A stretch of DNA of 64,000 bases from Saccharomonospora cyanea NA-134 (GTDB taxonomy: Bacteria; Actinomycetota; Actinomycetes; Mycobacteriales; Pseudonocardiaceae): assembly GCF_000244975.1 (NCBI RefSeq), contig NZ_CM001440.1, forward strand, positions 2,464,325 through 2,528,324, read 5' to 3'. This document shows positions 32,535 through 41,900 of this stretch, in pieces. Position 1 is the stretch's first letter. Every line of letters starts with the position of its first letter. Below the pieces are notes generated by a model. That model was not told where the DNA came from, did no database searches, and was given only the letters and a program-made list of their open reading frames with translations. The translations under genes were made by a program, and so were the position numbers.

Positions 32535-34814
32535 GTGAGCATCGTCGGTACCAGGGTGGTCCGCGTCGAGGACGACAAACTCATCACGACGGGTGGCACC
32601 TACATCGACGACCTTCGTGAGGAGGCGCTCACCGGCGCCGTCCACGCGATGTTCGTGCGCAGTCCGATCGCGCACGCGACCGTGACCTCGATCGACACCT
32701 CGGAGGCCTCCTCGGCGCCCGGCGTCGTCGCCGTGTACACCGCCGCCGATCTCGACCTGGCGCCGGGGCGTGCCGGGCCGGTGCCGCAGCCGTGGCTGGC
32801 CGACGGCGTGGTTCGCTATGTCGGGGAACCCGTGGCGTTGATCCTCGCCGAGCATCCGTACCAGCTCGCGGACGCGGCCGAACTCGTCGACGTGGACTAC
32901 GAGCCGCTCGACGTCGTGGCGGACATCGAGACGGCCCTGTCCGGCGAGGTGGTGTTGCATCCGGAGCTGGACGGCAACGTGGTCCAGACCCATGGCGGTG
33001 ACTTCGCCGAGGACACCTTCGCCGACTGCGAGGTGGTGGTCAGCCGGACCATCGTGAACCAGCGGGTCGCGCCCGCTCCGCTGGAGGTCAGGGGAGCGGC
33101 GTGCGCCTGGGGCGACGACGGTCGCGTGACCCTGTGGCTGTCCACCCAGAACGCCCACCTCGCCCGCTCGACCGTGGCGAAGGGACTCGGCCTCGGCGCG
33201 GGAGAAGTCCGGATCGTCACTCCCGACGTCGGCGGGGGGTTCGGCGCGAAGATCGGCACGGACCCGGAGCCGGTGGTGCTGGCGTGGGCGGCGCGCCGCG
33301 CGGGCCGCCCGGTGCGGTGGTCGGAGAGCCGTAGCGAGAACCTGACGTCGATGACGCACGGCAGGGCGCAGCGCAACACGGTCACGATCGGGGGTCGCCG
33401 CGACGGCACCGTGCTGGCGTTCCGGCTGGAGGTCGTGCAGGACGCGGGCGCCTACCCGCGCACGCTGTACCTGCCGACGCTGACGGAGATGATGGCCCCG
33501 GGCGTGTACCGGTTCCCGAAGGTGGAGACGGTCAGCCGGGCGGTGGTCACCAACACCACTCCCATCGCCGCCTACCGTGGCGCGGGCAGGCCGGAGGCCA
33601 CCGCGGCGGTGGAGCGGGCGATGGATCTGTTCGCCGCCGAGATCGGCGTCGACCCGGCCGAGGTCCGGAGGAAGAACGTCGTCCCGCCCGACGCGTTTCC
33701 CCACACGACGCCGACGGGCGCCACGTACGACACCGGTGACTACGCCGCGGCTCTGGACAAGGTCCTGGAGGCGGCCGGCTACGCCCAGCTGCGGGAGGAA
33801 CAGGCCCGCAGGCGGGCGGAGGGCGACCCGATCGCGCTGGGACTCGGGATGTCGGCCTACGTCGAGATCACCGGAGCCGACGCGCGCGGCGACAGCGGCC
33901 GGGTGGAGATCAACCCGGACGGCACCGTCACCGCCTACACCGGCGTGTCGCCGCACGGGCAGGGCATCCACACGACGTTCGCGATGCTGCTGTCCGACCG
34001 GCTCGGCGTGCCCATGGAGAAGATCACCGTGCGGCACGGCGACACCGACGAGATCCCCAAGGGTGTCGGCACGATGGGGTCGCGGTCGCTGCAGTACGGC
34101 GGGTCCGCGGTGCGTAAGGCCGCCGACGCGGTGATCGAGAAGGCCCGCAGGCTGGCCGCCGACGAGTTGGAGGCCTCCCCGGACGACCTCGAACTGGACA
34201 CCGCTTCGGGCACGTGGCGGGTGCGGGGCGCGGCGTCGGCGGGCGAGGTGAGCTGGGCGCGGCTGGCCGAACGCGCCGGCGACGGCGAGTTGTCGGCCGA
34301 CGTGTGGGCGGACGAGGTGTCGCCCACGTTCCCGTTCGGCGCGCACCTGGCCGTGGTGGAGGTGGACACACTCACCGGCAAGGTGACGTTGCGGCGCATC
34401 GTCGCCGTCGACGACGCGGGCCCCGTGTTCAACCCCGTCACGTTCACCGGGCAGCGGCACGGCGGCCTCGCGCAGGGCGCGGCCCAGGCACTGCTGGAGG
34501 TCATGCACTACGACCCTGACGGCAACCCCACCACGGCCACGCTCGCCGACTACTCGTTCCCCACGGCCGCCGAGCTGCCCGACTTCGAACTGGTGGACAT
34601 GGTCACGCCCACCGACCGCAATCCGCTCGGGGTCAAGGGCATCGGCGAGTCGGCCACGGTCGGCTCCACCCCCGCGGTGCAGAACGCGGTGGTGGACGCG
34701 CTGTCACACCTCGGCGTGACCCACGTCGACATGCCCACGACCCCACTGCGGGTGTGGGAGGCGATATCAGAGGCAGCAGCACAGGCACCGACGCGAGTAG
34801 GGAAGGCGGACTGA
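32535..34814 (+). CDS. xanthine dehydrogenase family molybdopterin-binding subunit
   Basis: A 759-residue large subunit of a molybdenum hydroxylase. It starts [21 protein letters not shown] and shows the ald_Xan_dh_C domain, [12 protein letters not shown], then [16 protein letters not shown] at about residue 345. This is the general active-site loop, not the CO-dehydrogenase Cys loop AYRCSFR. The catalytic Glu is in [11 protein letters not shown] near the C terminus. It binds molybdopterin cytosine dinucleotide and hydroxylates an aldehyde or N-heterocycle. GTG 32535 follows GGGAGG at six bases. It is first in a three-gene operon. Confidence 0.93.
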   Translation: MSIVGTRVVRVEDDKLITTGGTYIDDLREEALTGAVHAMFVRSPIAHATVTSIDTSEASSAPGVVAVYTAADLDLAPGRAGPVPQPWLADGVVRYVGEPVALILAEHPYQLADAAELVDVDYEPLDVVADIETALSGEVVLHPELDGNVVQTHGGDFAEDTFADCEVVVSRTIVNQRVAPAPLEVRGAACAWGDDGRVTLWLSTQNAHLARSTVAKGLGLGAGEVRIVTPDVGGGFGAKIGTDPEPVVLAWAARRAGRPVRWSESRSENLTSMTHGRAQRNTVTIGGRRDGTVLAFRLEVVQDAGAYPRTLYLPTLTEMMAPGVYRFPKVETVSRAVVTNTTPIAAYRGAGRPEATAAVERAMDLFAAEIGVDPAEVRRKNVVPPDAFPHTTPTGATYDTGDYAAALDKVLEAAGYAQLREEQARRRAEGDPIALGLGMSAYVEITGADARGDSGRVEINPDGTVTAYTGVSPHGQGIHTTFAMLLSDRLGVPMEKITVRHGDTDEIPKGVGTMGSRSLQYGGSAVRKAADAVIEKARRLAADELEASPDDLELDTASGTWRVRGAASAGEVSWARLAERAGDGELSADVWADEVSPTFPFGAHLAVVEVDTLTGKVTLRRIVAVDDAGPVFNPVTFTGQRHGGLAQGAAQALLEVMHYDPDGNPTTATLADYSFPTAAELPDFELVDMVTPTDRNPLGVKGIGESATVGSTPAVQNAVVDALSHLGVTHVDMPTTPLRVWEAISEAAAQAPTRVGKAD

Positions 34815-34819
34815 CAGCG

Positions 34820-35286
<467 letters not shown>

Positions 35287-35290
<4 letters not shown>

Positions 35291-36105
35291 TCCCGGCGAC
35301 CCTGCGCTACCGTCGAGTGTCCTCCGTGGACGATGCGCTGGCCGTGCTGGCCGAACACGGGGACGAGGCGAAGCTACTGGCGGGTGGGCACTCGCTGCTG
35401 CCGCTGATGAAGCTCCGGCTGGCCGCGCCGGAGATCGTCGTGGACATCGCGGGGCTGGCGGAGCTGTCGTACGTGCGCCTCGACGGTGACGTCGTCGCCA
35501 TCGGGGCGATGACCCGCTACCACGACCTGGTGCGCGATCCTGTGCTGGCCGAGCACGCGCCTCTGGTGGCGCACGTGGCCGGGGTGATCGGCGATCCGCA
35601 GGTGCGGCATCGCGGCACCATCGGCGGTTCCGTGGCACACGGCGACGCCGCGGCCGACCTGCCCGCGGCCCTGCTGGCCTGCGACGCCGAGTTCGTGGTG
35701 CGCGGTCGTGACGGTGAGCGCACCGTCGCGGCGGGGGAGTTCTTCCTCGGGCCGTTCACCACCGCGCTCGAACCCGACGAGGTGCTGACCGAGATCCGCC
35801 TGCCCCGGCGAGGCGACGCGGGGTGGGGCTTCGAGAAGTTCACGCGCCGCGCGATCGACTGGGCCATCGTCGGCGTCGCCGTGCAGGGCCGCAACGTCGG
35901 TCTGATCAACATGGCGGGCACGCCGATCAGGGCCGAGGCCACCGAACGCGCCCTGGCCGACGGCGCGTCGATCGTCGAGGCCGCGGCCCTGGCCGCCGAG
36001 GGAACGAGCCCCGCCGACGAACCCCACGCCACGGCCGCCTACCGCGCACACCTCGCCCGGGTGCTCACCGAGCGGGCACTGGTGCAGGCCGAGCAACGCG
36101 CCTGA
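35287..36105 (+). CDS. FAD-binding subunit of the molybdenum hydroxylase
   Basis: A 272-residue CoxM/CutM-type subunit. [17 protein letters not shown] binds the FAD pyrophosphate, and [23 protein letters not shown] is the second FAD motif. A CO_deh_flav_C domain ends the protein. It accepts electrons from the 2Fe-2S subunit and delivers them to oxygen, NAD or a quinone. GTG 35287 overlaps the preceding TGA (GTGA). The order large-small-medium is a known variant. No MocA, CoxD or XdhC maturation gene follows. Confidence 0.93.
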
Positions 36106-36135
36106 CACCCGTGGTGCCCGATCACTCGACGGTGT

Positions 36136-37233
36136 TCAGCACCCGCGGCCGACGACGGTCAACACCGGGTGGCCGGGCACACCCACGGTCCAGACCGGCG
36201 CGTCCAGGGTGGAGTCGAGAACCCACAGCACACCCGTCTCCGCCACGGCTGCGACGAAGTCCGCGGGTGACCCGGATGCCGTGACCTGCTCGGCCTGCCC
36301 AGCGGGATGCCACACGGTCGCCGTGAACGTGTAGCGCTCGGGGCCGTCCACACCGAGCTCATCGACGCGGGCGGGCAACGACCACCAGCCGCGAGCCCGG
36401 CGGAATCGCCGGTCCAGGGAGGCCGTCGACCACGCCACTCGGAGACTCCAGAGGACACACACCACGGCGACGGGCAGCCCGATCACGCTCCATACGGGAT
36501 CGACATCCGGCCGGGCGTCGAACAGCGGTAGCAAGGACAGCGTCCCCATCGCGGCGCCCAGCACGACCGCGAGTCCGGCCAGCAGGAGGGTGGCTCGGAC
36601 GGTGAAGCGGGCCCACAGCGAGAGCCCCTCGTCCAGGGCCGGGACGGCGGACACGAGATGGTCCGGTGGAGTGGGCTGGGGTGGCCGCCCCGTGGAGGAG
36701 CGTCGCGCAGTCGCACCCCCAGCACGGCGAGCGAGCCGGGAACCAGGAGCAACACGCGCCGCGAGCCGGGTCGAGCGACGAGGTGCACGCGCCGATGCCG
36801 CAACAACAGTTCCCTGTGGGAGCGTGGGAGCCCCGTGCACCCATCCTTCACCCGCGGGCGTGTCGACGCGCACAGCGGTCAACCACCGGGTGAGCACGAT
36901 GTCGTCGGCAGCGAGGTGCGCCGACCGGATCGGCACCTCGGCCACCTCAGTGAGGGTTGGGTGAAACGGCAGGCGCCACAACACCCAACCCCAACGCAGC
37001 AGCACGCCGACCAGCGCGAGAAGCGACGGAATCCACGGGCCACCGAAGAGAAGGGCGCCGAGTACCAGGAGGGCGAACAACGGAGCCCCCCAAGCCCACC
37101 AGAGGTAGGTGCTCCTGGTCTCCCGCAGCACGTCGGAGAGGAACGGGGCGTCGCGGACCAGGGTGCCGTCGGAGGGAGCGTAGCCCAGTGATCGCGCGTC
37201 GAGTGTGGGGTCGGGCAGGTCGGTGTGGGTCAC
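36136..37233 (-). CDS. hypothetical membrane protein, 365 aa
   Basis: Two N-terminal membrane helices (LWWAWGAPLFALLVLGALLFG, then PSLLALVGVLL) and two more at about 215-270 (ATLLLAGLAVVLGAAMGTLSLL, VIGLPVAVVCVLWSL) frame a long soluble part. Residues about 145-190 are an Arg/Ala/Pro-rich linker whose codons end in A or T far more often than the neighbours. This may be a disordered insert or a compensated frameshift. I recognise no family. ATG 37233 overlaps the cysC stop by four bases, so it is coupled to APS kinase. Role in sulfur metabolism is a guess. Confidence 0.7.
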   Translation of the reverse strand: MTHTDLPDPTLDARSLGYAPSDGTLVRDAPFLSDVLRETRSTYLWWAWGAPLFALLVLGALLFGGPWIPSLLALVGVLLRWGWVLWRLPFHPTLTEVAEVPIRSAHLAADDIVLTRWLTAVRVDTPAGEGWVHGAPTLPQGTVVAASARAPRRSTRLAARVAPGSRLARRAGGATARRSSTGRPPQPTPPDHLVSAVPALDEGLSLWARFTVRATLLLAGLAVVLGAAMGTLSLLPLFDARPDVDPVWSVIGLPVAVVCVLWSLRVAWSTASLDRRFRRARGWWSLPARVDELGVDGPERYTFTATVWHPAGQAEQVTASGSPADFVAAVAETGVLWVLDSTLDAPVWTVGVPGHPVLTVVGRGC

Positions 37234-37826
37234 TGTCGCAGGTCAACCGCCGACGGGGGGTGCATTGTGGACAGAAGACCACGCCTGTGTAACAGCGTGA
37301 TCACCGTCTCAGCCGCCTGCCGGGGCGTCACCACGCTCGTGTCTACGCGCAGGTCCGGCTCCGCGGGTACCTCGTAGGTGTCGCCGACACCGGTGAGTCC
37401 GTTGATCTCTCCGGCCTCCGCGCGGGCGTAGAGGCCCTTCGGATCGCGCCGCGCGCACTCCGTCAGTGGGGTGTTGACGTGCACCTCCAGAAACGGTGTG
37501 CCCTGTCGCTCGTGGTGGGCGCGGACCGCCTCGCGGGTGCGCGCGTAGGGCGCGATCACGGGCACGAGGGTCAGCACGCGGTGCCGCGACAGGAGTTCGG
37601 CGACGTAGCCGACGCGGACGCCGTGCCGGTGCCGGTCGTCGGCGGAGAACCCGAGGTCGGAGGAGATCGTGCCGCGCAGGTCGTCACCGTCCAGCACGCC
37701 CACCTCCACGTTGGTGCGCACGGCGTCGGCGATGGTGCGGGCCACGGTCGACTTCCCGGCCCCGGACAGGCCGGTCAGCCACACGGTGGCGCCCGTTTCG
37801 AGTGCGACGGCCGGCATGGGTGACAT
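37230..37826 (-). CDS. cysC: adenylylsulfate kinase (APS kinase)
   Basis: A 198-residue single-domain CysC. The P-loop GLSGAGKSTVART, DGDDLRGTISSDLGFS for APS binding, ADDRHRHGVRVGYVAELL, and FLEVHVNTPLTECARRDPKGLY are all conserved. It phosphorylates APS to PAPS, the donor for sulfation. ATG 37826 has AGGAGG at seven bases. In this position it is not joined to cysND; instead it faces a divergent sulfotransferase-like gene 134 bases away, so it may serve that enzyme. A downstream membrane protein overlaps it by four bases. Confidence 0.95.
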   Translation of the reverse strand: MSPMPAVALETGATVWLTGLSGAGKSTVARTIADAVRTNVEVGVLDGDDLRGTISSDLGFSADDRHRHGVRVGYVAELLSRHRVLTLVPVIAPYARTREAVRAHHERQGTPFLEVHVNTPLTECARRDPKGLYARAEAGEINGLTGVGDTYEVPAEPDLRVDTSVVTPRQAAETVITLLHRRGLLSTMHPPSAVDLRQ

Positions 37827-37960
37827 GCGTCGTTCCTCCTCGTCGGCGAACACAGCGAACCGATGTAACGATTCGCATTCGTTTCGGTGGAGATTCGCAC
37901 TATAGAGGTACACGCGGCCAGATGATGTGCTGGGACTCGTGTGACTACGATGCGGGGGCA

Positions 37961-39142
37961 ATGCCCTCAGAAATGACCTCAGCAACCCCGCCGAAGGCCG
38001 CCCGGCGCGTCTTCCTCCACATCGGCCTTCCGAAGACCGGCACCACATCGCTGCAGGAGCTGATGTGGCACCACCGGAACGTGCTCGCGACGCACGGGCT
38101 GCTGTATCCGGGGGAGGACGAGGCCGCGCAGCACCGCGCCGCCATGGACGTGCACGCGCAGCGGTACCGGCAGTGGGACGAACCCGGGGTGGCGGGCTCG
38201 TGGTCGCGCCTGGCCGAGTCGGTCGGATCCTGGCCCGGCGACGCCGTGTTCTCCTCGGAACTGCTCGCCGCCGCCTCCCCCGAGGAGGCCCGGCGGGTCA
38301 CCTCGGGGTTCGACGCCGAGATACACGTGGTCTGCACCGCGCGGGACTTCGCGCGCCAGGTGCCGTCGGTGTGGCAGGAGAACGTCAAGACCCGGCACAC
38401 CACCGGATTCACCGAGCTGCTGGACGCCGTGCGCGCACCCGAGCTGACGCACACGGGCCGGGTGTTCTGGGACTATCAGGACCTGCCCCGCGTGCTGCGG
38501 ACGTGGGGCGAGTCGCTGCCGCCCGACCGCGTGCACGTGGTGACCGTTCCCCGGGGCGGAGCCTCGACGCGCGTGCTGTGGGAGCGCTTCGCCGGCGTGC
38601 TCGGGCTCGACCCCGGTGTGCTCGACACGGATCTGGGCAGGCGTAACCACTCCCTCGGCCACGTCGAGACCGAGTTGCTGCGCCGCGTCAACGCCGCCCT
38701 CGGCGAGGACGTCGACTGGCCGCACTACGCCGCTGTCGTCAAGGACGACCTGGCGGCGACGATCCTGGCGCGGCGCCGCTCACCTCGGCCGAGACTGCCC
38801 TTGGACGCGCACGACTGGGCCGCCCACACGGCGCGCCGCTTCGCCGAGGAGATCACCGCCGCGGGCTACGACGTCGTCGGCGACCTCGACGACCTGCTGC
38901 CCGGCCCGGCGGACGGACAGCCGTACCGGGAGGTGACCGACGCGCAGCTGCTGGAGGTCGCCGTCGACACACTCGCCCGCCTGGTGAGCCGGACACCGGA
39001 GGAACCGGAACCAGCGCAGGAACGGTCCCGGCCCGCCTGGAGCGCAGTGGTGGCCGCGGCGCGGACAGCGGTCTCGGCCTCACCGGCGGCCGAAGTCGCA
39101 CGCCGCGTGTACCGGCGGGTGACGACGCGGCGCACCGGGTGA
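37961..39142 (+). CDS. sulfotransferase-like protein
   Basis: A 393-residue protein. The N terminus VFLHIGLPKTGTTSLQELM contains the 5'-phosphosulfate-binding loop of PAPS-dependent sulfotransferases (PKTGTTSLQ). The 3'-phosphate site is probably around VCTARDFARQVPSVWQE, where an Arg and a Ser/Trp follow a beta-strand as in the family. The acceptor is unknown: a glycolipid, a glycan or a small metabolite. ATG 37961 is preceded by GGGGG. The divergent APS kinase gene supports PAPS use. The C-terminal 50 residues are Pro/Glu/Arg-rich and may attach to other proteins or the membrane. Confidence 0.82.
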   Translation: MPSEMTSATPPKAARRVFLHIGLPKTGTTSLQELMWHHRNVLATHGLLYPGEDEAAQHRAAMDVHAQRYRQWDEPGVAGSWSRLAESVGSWPGDAVFSSELLAAASPEEARRVTSGFDAEIHVVCTARDFARQVPSVWQENVKTRHTTGFTELLDAVRAPELTHTGRVFWDYQDLPRVLRTWGESLPPDRVHVVTVPRGGASTRVLWERFAGVLGLDPGVLDTDLGRRNHSLGHVETELLRRVNAALGEDVDWPHYAAVVKDDLAATILARRRSPRPRLPLDAHDWAAHTARRFAEEITAAGYDVVGDLDDLLPGPADGQPYREVTDAQLLEVAVDTLARLVSRTPEEPEPAQERSRPAWSAVVAAARTAVSASPAAEVARRVYRRVTTRRTG

Positions 39143-39153
39143 GACCGGCGGGT

Positions 39154-39378
39154 TCACTGCCCGGTGTCGCGCTGCTTGAGCCGGTACAGGGCGTAGGTCA
39201 CCCAGAAGGCGAGCGCGGACGCCAGCATGAGAATGCCGAAGAACCACATCATCCAGTTCGGCTCGGTGGTGACCATCGCGATCACGAACACCGCGATCCC
39301 CACGACCGTCATGAGAGCGACCGACAGCAGACGTCGTCGGGACAGGTCGACCTGGGGGCGCTGTGGTTGTTCGGTCAT
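39154..39378 (-). CDS. small two-helix membrane protein
   Basis: A 74-residue protein with a hydrophilic N terminus (TEQPQRPQVDLSRRR) and two hydrophobic helices (LLSVALMTVVGIAVFVIAMV and WMMWFFGILMLASALAFWVTY), then a basic tail. This is the pattern of many small actinobacterial membrane proteins of unknown function. It converges on the sulfotransferase-like gene with an 11-bp gap and is divergent from the PIG-L gene 50 bases away. Confidence 0.78.
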   Translation of the reverse strand: MTEQPQRPQVDLSRRRLLSVALMTVVGIAVFVIAMVTTEPNWMMWFFGILMLASALAFWVTYALYRLKQRDTGQ

Positions 39379-39428
39379 GTGCGCACATTCTGCCAGCCAC
39401 CGTCGGCCGCCGGGGCAGGATGGGGACC

Positions 39429-40175
39429 ATGCCGACGATCGTGGCGTTCCATGCCCATCCCGACGACGAGGTGCTGCTGACCGGTGGCACGCTGGCCCGT
39501 GCCGCCGCGGGTGGTCACCGGGTGGTGCTGGTGGTCGCCACCGACGGGCTCATGGACCGCGTGCCTGCCGGAGGCGCGCCCCGGCTGGCCGAACTGCGTG
39601 CCAGCGCGGCCGTTCTCGGCGTGGCCCGGGTGGAACACCTCGGCTACGCCGACAGCGGACACGGGCCCGTCCTCTGCCCGGACCCGCCGGACCGCACCCG
39701 GTTCGCGCGGGCCGACACCGAGGAGGCGGCGCGGCGCCTGGCAGCACTGCTGCGGGAGGAGAACGCGGACGTGCTCCTGAGCTACGACGCGAACGGTGGT
39801 TACGGCCACCGGGACCACGTGAAGGTGCACGAGGTCGGCCGGAGAGCCGTCCGGCTCGCCGGGTCCGTGCGACTGCTGGAGGCGACGATGCCGCGCGACG
39901 CGCTCGTCCGAGTCGCACGGTTGCTCCGTGTGCTTCGAATCGCGCCCGGATTCGACGACACGACTCTCGCCGGTGTCTACAGCCCGCGAGCGGCGATCAC
40001 ACACTCCTTCACCGTGCGGCGCTTCGCGCGGCGCAAGCAGGCCGCGCTGGCCGCACACGAGTCCGAAGTGAACGGACAGGGCCGCATGGCGTCGGTGTTC
40101 CGGCTGCTCGTGCGCCTGCCCGCGCCGGTGTTCGGGCTGGTCCTGGGCCGCGAGTGGTTCGTCGAGGTTCGCTGA
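39429..40175 (+). CDS. PIG-L family deacetylase
   Basis: A 248-residue LmbE-like hydrolase. The zinc motif HAHPDDE is at residues 8-14, with the third ligand region in GYGHRDHVKVHEVGRRA. VVLVVATDGLMDRV, ELRASAAVLGV and HLGYADSG are family features. Members deacetylate GlcNAc derivatives such as the mycothiol precursor (MshB) or cleave mycothiol conjugates (Mca). The C-terminal third with VRLLEATMPRDAL differs from MshB, so the substrate is not assigned. ATG 39429 is preferred over 39420 by spacing from GGGG. Confidence 0.88.
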   Translation: MPTIVAFHAHPDDEVLLTGGTLARAAAGGHRVVLVVATDGLMDRVPAGGAPRLAELRASAAVLGVARVEHLGYADSGHGPVLCPDPPDRTRFARADTEEAARRLAALLREENADVLLSYDANGGYGHRDHVKVHEVGRRAVRLAGSVRLLEATMPRDALVRVARLLRVLRIAPGFDDTTLAGVYSPRAAITHSFTVRRFARRKQAALAAHESEVNGQGRMASVFRLLVRLPAPVFGLVLGREWFVEVR

Positions 40176-40214
40176 CGGTGGCCATTCCCGCCGGAAGCCC
40201 CTAGCCTGGGGCGC

Positions 40215-40835
40215 GTGGCGAGGTATGTGGACGTACACCCGGTGAACCCGCAACCGCGCGCGATCGCGCAGACGGTGCAGATCCTGCGCTCGGACGGTGT
40301 CGTGGTCTATCCCACCGACTCCTGTTTCGCGCTCGGCTGCGCGTTGGGCAACAAGCAAGGCATGGACCGCATCCGAACGATCCGCAAACTGGACGAACGA
40401 CACCACTTCACGCTCGTGTGCCGCGACTTCGCGCAGCTCGCACAGTTCGTCCACCTCGACAACGCGGCGTTCCGGGCCATCAAGTCGGCCGTGCCCGGCC
40501 GGTACACCTTCATCCTGCCCGCCACGAAAGAGGTGCCGCGTCAGTTGGCGCACCCCAAGAAGAAGACGGTCGGGGTGCGCATCCCACACCACGCCGTGGC
40601 CCAGGCGCTCGTCACGGAGCTCGGTGAGCCCATCGTGTCGAGCACGTTGCTACTGCCCGGTGAGGACGAACCGCTGACGCAGGGCTGGGAGATCAAGGAA
40701 CGTCTCGACACGGTGGTGGACGTCGTGCTCGACTCCGACGACTGCGGCGTGGAACCCACCACCGTGGTCGACTTCTCCGAGGGCGCACCGGAGGTCGTGC
40801 GCGAGGGCGCGGGCGATCCCGAACGGTTCCGCTGA
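40215..40835 (+). CDS. YrdC/Sua5/YciO family protein (threonylcarbamoyl-AMP synthase-like)
   Basis: A 206-residue protein. ILRSDGVVVYPTDSCFALGCALG opens the YrdC fold. KLDERHHFTLVCRDFAQLAQF, the positively charged PGRYTFILPATKEVPRQL and VGVRIPHHAVAQAL are the conserved nucleotide-binding strands. Sua5/TsaC makes the threonylcarbamoyl-adenylate used for tRNA t6A37. The spacing and HHFTL here fit the YciO branch better, which shows weak TsaC activity. GTG 40215 starts at the conserved N terminus. It converges on the WYL regulator with a 13-bp gap. Confidence 0.88.
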   Translation: MARYVDVHPVNPQPRAIAQTVQILRSDGVVVYPTDSCFALGCALGNKQGMDRIRTIRKLDERHHFTLVCRDFAQLAQFVHLDNAAFRAIKSAVPGRYTFILPATKEVPRQLAHPKKKTVGVRIPHHAVAQALVTELGEPIVSSTLLLPGEDEPLTQGWEIKERLDTVVDVVLDSDDCGVEPTTVVDFSEGAPEVVREGAGDPERFR

Positions 40836-40848
40836 GCCGACGACCCGT

Positions 40849-41814
40849 TCACTTCGGGAGCCGGTCACGCACCGACCGCAGCCTGTGCCCCACCTCGGGG
40901 GAGGCGGCCACCAGTGTCACGTCGGCGTCCAGCGCCATGATCACCGTGACGTACTGCGCGACCAGTTCGGCCGCCTCCGCGCTGAGCCGCACGGCGCACG
41001 TGTCCGCGCCAGTGGCCTCGATCTCGCCCGGCACGTTGGAGAACACCCGCCGTCGCACCTCCTCGGCAGGAAGCGACACCACCAGCCGGGCGCTGTGCCG
41101 GTACTCGGCGGCGGCGAAGGACCGGGTCAGATAGGCCGCCGGGTCCGATGCGGGCAGTCTCCGAGGGACGAACCGGTGGCGTGTGGGCGCAGGGTGGGCG
41201 AGGCGGTCGGCGCGGAACGAGCGCCAGTCCCGCCGTTCGAGGTCGTAGGCGACGAGGTACCAGTGACCCCGCATGGTGACCAGGTGGTGAGGTTCGACCC
41301 GCCGCGCACTGTCGACGCCGGCTCGACCGCGATAGTCGAAACTCACGATCTCCCGGTCACGGCAGCAGGAGGCGAGCACGGCCAGCACCGCCGGGTCCAC
41401 TCCCGGGGCCTCACCCGGCGCCACGGCCACGGCGTTGCCCCCGAGGGCCGCGAGCCTCGGCCGCAGCCGGCCGGGCAGACCACGTTCCAGCTTCGTCAGG
41501 GCTCGCACGGCGTTCTCCGCGACCCCGGTGACCCCGGCACCCGCCACCGTCACCAGGCCGAGCGCCACCGCCACGACCTCGTCGTCGTCCAGCAGCAGCG
41601 GGGGCAGGTTCCGGCCGGAGGTCAGCCGGTAGCCGCCCGCGGTGCCGGGAGCGCTCCGCACGGGATAGTCCAGTGCGCGCAGCCGGTCGATGTCGCGGCG
41701 CACGGTCCGGTCGGTGACTCCGAGCCGGGCGGCGAGTTCGGCGCCCGACCACTCCCGCCGCGCCTGCAACAGCGACAGCAGCCGCAGCAGGCGGGACGGC
41801 ATGCTCTCGCTCAC
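40849..41814 (-). CDS. YafY-type WYL-domain transcriptional regulator
   Basis: A 321-residue regulator. The N-terminal DeoR-like HTH (LLRLLSLLQARREWSGAELAA, LGVTDRTVRRDIDRLRAL) is followed by the WYL domain (IVSFDYRGR, HHLVTMRGHWYLVAYDLERRDWRSF) and a WCX C-terminal domain. WYL domains sense small ligands or nucleic acids. GTG 41814 was chosen because AAGGAGGTGA, a near-perfect Shine-Dalgarno, is seven bases upstream. It is divergent from the FAD oxidase across the palindrome 41858-41880 and very likely controls it. Confidence 0.92.
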   Translation of the reverse strand: MSESMPSRLLRLLSLLQARREWSGAELAARLGVTDRTVRRDIDRLRALDYPVRSAPGTAGGYRLTSGRNLPPLLLDDDEVVAVALGLVTVAGAGVTGVAENAVRALTKLERGLPGRLRPRLAALGGNAVAVAPGEAPGVDPAVLAVLASCCRDREIVSFDYRGRAGVDSARRVEPHHLVTMRGHWYLVAYDLERRDWRSFRADRLAHPAPTRHRFVPRRLPASDPAAYLTRSFAAAEYRHSARLVVSLPAEEVRRRVFSNVPGEIEATGADTCAVRLSAEAAELVAQYVTVIMALDADVTLVAASPEVGHRLRSVRDRLPK

Positions 41815-41857
41815 CCGGTCACCTCCTTGGTTCACCACGAACACACAATGCCTCGCC

Positions 41858-41880
41858 TTGCGGACAACTCCTGTCCGCAA
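41858..41880. promoter_or_regulatory. perfect inverted repeat, probable WYL-regulator operator
   Basis: TTGCGGACA (41858-41866) and TGTCCGCAA (41872-41880) are exact reverse complements five bases apart, in the gap between the divergent WYL gene (start 41814) and FAD oxidase gene (start 41901). Widely seen YafY/WYL-oxidoreductase pairs carry such a TTGCGGACA-type site, so binding by the adjacent regulator is likely. Confidence 0.8.
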
Positions 41881-41900
41881 CGGCTCCTAGCGTGCCGGGC

